DNA of 64,000 nt, taken from the NCBI RefSeq assembly GCF_905475395.1, contig NC_058339.1, forward strand, positions 57,297,172 through 57,361,171, written 5' to 3'. The position numbers and the translations under genes were made by a program. Below are positions 61,201 through 64,000 of the stretch, piece after piece. The number at the start of each line of letters is the position of its first letter. Within the stretch, counting starts at the first letter, position 1. The DNA comes from Chrysoperla carnea (Eukaryota > Arthropoda > Insecta > Neuroptera > Chrysopidae). The notes beneath the pieces are model-generated. The model searched no databases and had not been told where the DNA came from. It worked only from the letters and a program-made list of their open reading frames with translations.

Positions 61201-61864
61201 TTTTTAAGTTCTGAGTCCGACAAATTTTCCTAATTCTTGGCCTAACAGATTAGAATTGAATTGAATTTTTTTTAGACAGAATTAGAAAATCGACTCTCCG
61301 GTGTGCGATTGATCTTTGCTCGATACTAATAAAAGAAGCGATCAAAATTGACATTATCGGGGAATCGATTATCATCTTGTTCGAATCTGAATGCTTTGGT
61401 CCTACTCATCAATTGTAAGATTCCGAGATAGTTAAAAGACAGGGTCTCTCAAAATCAGAATATGTTCACACAAATTATTGACTTGCAGAGCCCAAGAAAT
61501 GTACGCTATCTTTATACATAATAGGTAAATCCTTTATGTATTTCCCAAAACCAATACCGGGATTGCATAAAGTGCATTGCAATTTTATTTTTTGTGGTTT
61601 AATTTCTCACATTTAAAATTCAATTAAATATTTTGATTTGAACACTTAAGAAAAAAAATCACTTAATTAAAAAAAAAAACCAATTGTAGTAAAAAATAAT
61701 CCAAAAAACTATTTTAATTAGAGCCCATTAAACCACTTTCAAAAATTGCAATACACAAAAGCACAATTTTTTTTCAAAATAACACTTAATTAAATTTCTA
61801 GAAAATAATTAAAATATAATTAAAAATAATTTACACTAACCACTGGAGTCCAGCTGCCACTCAT
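46294..61864 (-). CDS. Large secreted W/K-rich repeat protein (3 exons, 451 aa)
   Basis: Exons, minus strand: 61841-61864, 48666-48754 and 46294-47536, with GT/AG junctions and matching phases (0, then 2); total 1356 nt. Exon 1 encodes M-S-G-S-W-T-P-V. Exon 2 continues IALGVIIYASLVIG, completing a signal peptide of about 22 residues, followed by GKALDP. Exon 3 opens with a His-rich segment (HHEEHVVDDHHHHEHHD), then WKKKLIWKPGWKKIWKP. Block 1 is about four copies of a 24-residue unit made of three 8-residue steps (WKEIQVPA, WKEIQVPD, WKKIYKPV). A spacer holds GEHYHGKDAHGWEY. A second WKKKLIWK opens block 2, four copies of a different 24-residue unit (QIWVSDKKLEWKEAWK core). A second His cluster (HHDHHHSDHGWD) and a Gln-rich tail follow. 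I do not recognise a named family. A structural extracellular or cuticle-associated role is inferred from composition. The far-away first exon is the least certain part. Confidence 0.85.
46600..46980 (-). repeat. Block 2 coding tandem repeat, 72-bp unit, about 4 copies
   Basis: Each copy encodes a 24-residue unit with the KKLEWKEAWKQIW core. At DNA level the units are very similar (CAAATTTGTTTCCATGCTTC then TTTCCATTCTAATTTTTTGTC), more alike than block 1 units. This suggests recent homogenisation or expansion. Confidence 0.9.
47045..47370 (-). repeat. Block 1 coding tandem repeat, 72-bp unit, about 4 copies
   Basis: Each copy encodes three 8-residue steps with Trp at the second position of each step. 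Proline closes each step, giving a strict W-x6-P rhythm. A 24-bp sub-repeat (GGTACTTGAATTTCTTTCCA) is visible on the plus strand. Confidence 0.9.
47537..48665 (-). other. Intron 2 of the large W-rich gene
   Basis: No gene is supported inside. A 92-codon plus-strand frame at 47,618-47,896 has no family and no partner exon. Confidence 0.45.
54715..54775 (+). repeat. Short direct duplication
   Basis: AGTGCTTAAGAAACATTTAA at 54,715 recurs as AGTGCTTAAGAAACATTTTA at 54,748. Confidence 0.7.
55345..55425 (+). repeat. Short tandem repeat around GTGCAAGAT
   Basis: The word GTGCAAGAT occurs four times within about 75 bases (GATGTGCAAGATGAGTGCAA, AAGTGCAAGATATATAG, AAGTGCAAGATGTATACGG). Confidence 0.7.
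55525..55610 (+). mobile_element. Fragment related to the 12.6-kb transposon relic
   Basis: CGCCCGTTGTCCCGTGTATG resembles GGACGTTGTCCCGTAAAAAC at 12,608. It is followed by AAATCGGACCATTTTCC. It is short and degenerate. Confidence 0.4.
59541..59800 (+). repeat. Degenerate tandem duplication, ~150-bp period
   Basis: TTGTAGTCGCAGGGGAAAGTTTT at 59,543 recurs as TTAGTAATCGCCGGGGAAAGTTTTT at 59,691. Later matching blocks are TTTTCACATTCAAGATTTTTCTTGAATAAG and AATTCACGTTTAAGAGATGTCTCTGAATAAG. The copies are old and diverged. Confidence 0.6.
61137..61487. mobile_element. Inverted-repeat element (~350 bp) just inside intron 1
   Basis: The left end TGCAATAAGTCAAAAATTTG then TGTGAACATA is the inverted match of the right end TATGTTCACACAAATTATTG then ACTTGCA. 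Inner blocks also pair weakly (GGGAGCCTTCCCTTTTTAAG with TAGTTAAAAGACAGGGTCTC). It is a non-coding MITE-like element about 350 bases downstream of exon 1 of the large W-rich gene. Confidence 0.7.
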
Positions 61865-61899
61865 GCTTCACACAATTGGCCTTTCTTCAATGAAGAAAA

Positions 61900-61943
61900 A
61901 CTGAATCAATGATATAAAAATTAACGACCTTCCATGTTATATA
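61900..61943 (-). promoter_or_regulatory. Candidate core promoter of the large W-rich gene
   Basis: On the minus strand an arthropod-type initiator TCAGT lies at 61,900-61,904, about 38 bases before the start codon. A TATATAA at 61,937-61,943 sits about 41 bases further upstream, a little more than the usual spacing. A second TATA-like TTTATATC is nearer. This would give a short 5' UTR and supports 61,841-61,864 as the true first exon, but it is suggestive only. Confidence 0.35.
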
Positions 61944-61949
61944 TCATAA

Positions 61950-64000
61950 TCTTAGACCATTATTAATTTGGTGGGGTTTTACTTTCGCTATTGAAGAAAG
62001 AATTCCAACCCCACAAATTTTTTAAAGAAATCATATATGCAATTTAATAATATTATAAATATATCCAAAGTCAAGGCTGGGCCCTATACAACGTTGTATC
62101 TCCAACCAGGCATGTATATAATTCTTTGTCATGGTAAAGGTTTCCCTCCACTTTAGATTAATAATTTCATCACAATGTCTTGGCCCTCCTTCCACAGTAT
62201 ATACCTAGGTATACAACAAACATATTATTGAAGATTATAAAACATTCACTTGTTTATCTGTATCACATTGGCAGTGAAGTTTTATTATTATTACTTTTAA
62301 TTATTAATAATAATTTAATAATTATTATTGAATGTGATTATTATAATTTATTTGTGATTGAAATATTACTAAGTACTATCTATATGTTTTTGTATATTAA
62401 ATAGCGTGACTATTTCCTATGCATCAATAAATTTGGCATAAGATATCCGTGAAGGGAAAAATATGTTAAATACTTTAAATAACTGTTCCGAGATAAGTAC
62501 GTCTATTGAAATGCTAATTTATGATATAACCTTGCGCTTCTTGCTCCATTCTGTTAATTACATACAGTTTATGTAGAATTTCTCGACCAATTCCAAAAAA
62601 AATTTTCTATTTCGAAAATCAAGTAAATTCTTTCACACTTGAATGTGAACTTCAGCCTTGATTCGTGATGGTGTAACGAGAATCTAACCAGCCAGCTTTC
62701 GAATTTAATTGAGAAGAGTTTTTGTAAATTTATATACAAGCCGTTCTAAATTGATTCTGAAAATGGATCATATTTTTGTCAATACTCTCACTATAGGGTT
62801 TAGTACAGGGACTGGATTCACGCTTTAAGGAGGCTTTGAAATCGAGATAGTGGATGTCTTGCAGTCAGAGACATTCAAACAAAATGAATAAGGAATATTG
62901 AATTATGTTTAGTAAACATTAAAGGTGACACCGGCTGGTACAAATCTGGTCAAGTTTGATTAGTTATCTTGGTTGTTCATAGCCCATATCACTTTTCTTC
63001 CATATATTCTGGCCGAGACCTCATTATAAAGTGTCCAGTATAACTCGGCTTGGTTTTCATAGTTCTAACCTAATTCAACCTAATTTATAGTTAGTTCTAT
63101 AGTTAGTTAGAACTAAAGCCCTAACCAGTTTTAGTAAAGGCTTCAAACAGGCAAACCTGTTTTGATAAATCTGGAGTATATTGAGAATAATATCTGGTCT
63201 CCATATGATTATGGAGCTCAGTAGATTTATGGATAAAAATTTTCACAATTGAGAAAAATATCTAGTCTTGATATGATTGTGGAAGTCGGTAGATTCATTG
63301 ATAAAAATTAAAACAATGATAAGAACGAAGTAGACTATCTTTATCATGGTTTTCTGCGGTGACTCTTTTCAAATTCCAAATAAATGTTAAGGAAAAATTT
63401 CAATCAAAAAATTTGCAGTTTTCATCAAAATTGCATTGCCACATTTTCTTAAAAATCAGGTCCTAATTTCAACCTTTTATCAGCTCAAAGCCTTCATTAT
63501 ACATATGGCTATTTAGGCTTCATATAAATGGAAAATAAATAATTTAGTAAGTTTGATATTCTCGAAATTCGGAAAATTTTTTCTTAATCTAATCAAAACT
63601 GTTCGTTTCGTATACTATAGTTTTCAATCGTTTTATATCTATGCGTCTAAAAAGTCACTTTGCCTTCTGAAACGATTCAAATTAAAGCTTTGTGGTCACT
63701 TTTTGACTAAAAAGATATAAAAAATAACCCTCGATATAATTTCTAAAACAAAACGATTTCCACCCATGAACTACTTGTATGAAAGCAAAGCTCTTATATG
63801 TAATTAGTTCAAGAACCGGACCGACGTTTGGACACATTTCGCATCATACATTGCAGGGTTGGAATATCTTACTTATAAATTATCTTAGTTTAAGATAAAA
63901 CGCCTGCCAATTTATAAAAATAAAACAAATTTTCAGATATTCAAATTTTATCATAAAAATCTAGAAATCCGGAGAAGTATGACATTTATTTTGACAAGTG
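61950..64000. other. Upstream intergenic region, no gene seen
   Basis: The 74-codon frame at 62,180-62,404 is composed largely of Ile/Leu/Asn from AT repeats and is not a gene. An AACCTAATT-type stretch at 63,066-63,085 resembles the tail of the SINE but no body was found. Confidence 0.4.
63181..63311 (+). repeat. 68-bp tandem duplication
   Basis: TTGAGAATAATATCTGGTCT then CCATATGATTATGGAGCTCAG at 63,181 recurs as TTGAGAAAAATATCTAGTCT then TGATATGATTGTGGAAGTCGG at 63,249. Both end with GATAAAAATT. Confidence 0.85.

Larger units (their letters stand above)
48755..61840 (-). other. Intron 1 of the large W-rich gene (~13.1 kb)
   Basis: Very AT-rich. No recognisable gene is found on either strand; frames here are at most about 90 codons. 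It contains small repeats annotated separately (54,715-54,775, 55,345-55,425, 59,541-59,800 and 61,137-61,487) and a relic fragment of the 12.6-kb element near 55,525-55,600. A long first intron separating a 24-nt coding exon from the rest often carries regulatory sequence; none could be pinpointed. Confidence 0.5.

Noticed and set aside
62180-62404. 74-codon plus-strand frame
   Set aside because: Dominated by Leu/Ile/Asn runs from TTA/ATT/AAT repeats.
1-64000. CRISPR arrays, operons, prokaryotic or viral gene clusters
   Set aside because: No regularly spaced identical repeats with unique spacers and no dense collinear open frames. All supported genes are spliced. The only virus-related name is that of the XPR1 host transporter family.

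Overview
This window is a very AT-rich, intron-bearing piece of an insect nuclear genome. There are no ribosome binding sites, operons or CRISPR arrays. The real genes can only be read by joining exons at GT/AG boundaries. The best taxonomic clue is a tandem pair of single-domain insect-allergen-repeat (protein G12 / Bla g 1-like) genes, a family known from insects. I cannot name the order from the sequence alone.

Layout, left to right. 1-13,146: no intact gene; a pile of old repeats, several fold-back (inverted-repeat) elements, and a broken fragment homologous to one exon of the neighbouring XPR1 gene. 13,147-21,809 (minus): a complete XPR1-type phosphate exporter, ten coding exons, 666 aa, every splice phase consistent. 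23,649-26,081 (minus): a compact seven-exon TPX2-like spindle/microtubule protein, 497 aa. 27,893-29,682 (plus): a small three-exon gene for a secreted tryptophan/lysine-rich protein, 101 aa. 30,693-32,350 and 34,552-36,519 (minus): two tandem G12-like genes, each two exons and 234 aa; a tRNA-derived SINE sits in the intron of the second. 42,140-44,274 (minus): a 5'-truncated non-LTR retrotransposon with an open reverse transcriptase frame and a perfect 14-bp target-site duplication, so a young insertion. 46,294-61,864 (minus): a second, larger gene of the tryptophan/lysine-rich secreted family, 451 aa, built from two blocks of 24-residue repeats, with a first intron of about 13 kb. 61,865-64,000: no gene seen.

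The most interesting item is the pair of W/K-rich secreted repeat proteins at 27.9 kb and 46.3-61.9 kb. They lie on opposite strands and differ about fourfold in size. They share the same hidden exon plan: a tiny first coding exon, a second exon finishing the signal peptide with a G-K-x-L-D-P motif and ending in phase 2, and a last exon carrying the W repeats. This points to an ancient local duplication of an apparently uncharacterised extracellular-matrix-like family. The neighbouring genes are otherwise functionally unrelated: phosphate export, mitotic spindle, and gut-type G12 proteins.

Much of the non-coding sequence is made of non-autonomous mobile elements. At least five families recur within the window in direct or inverted orientation.
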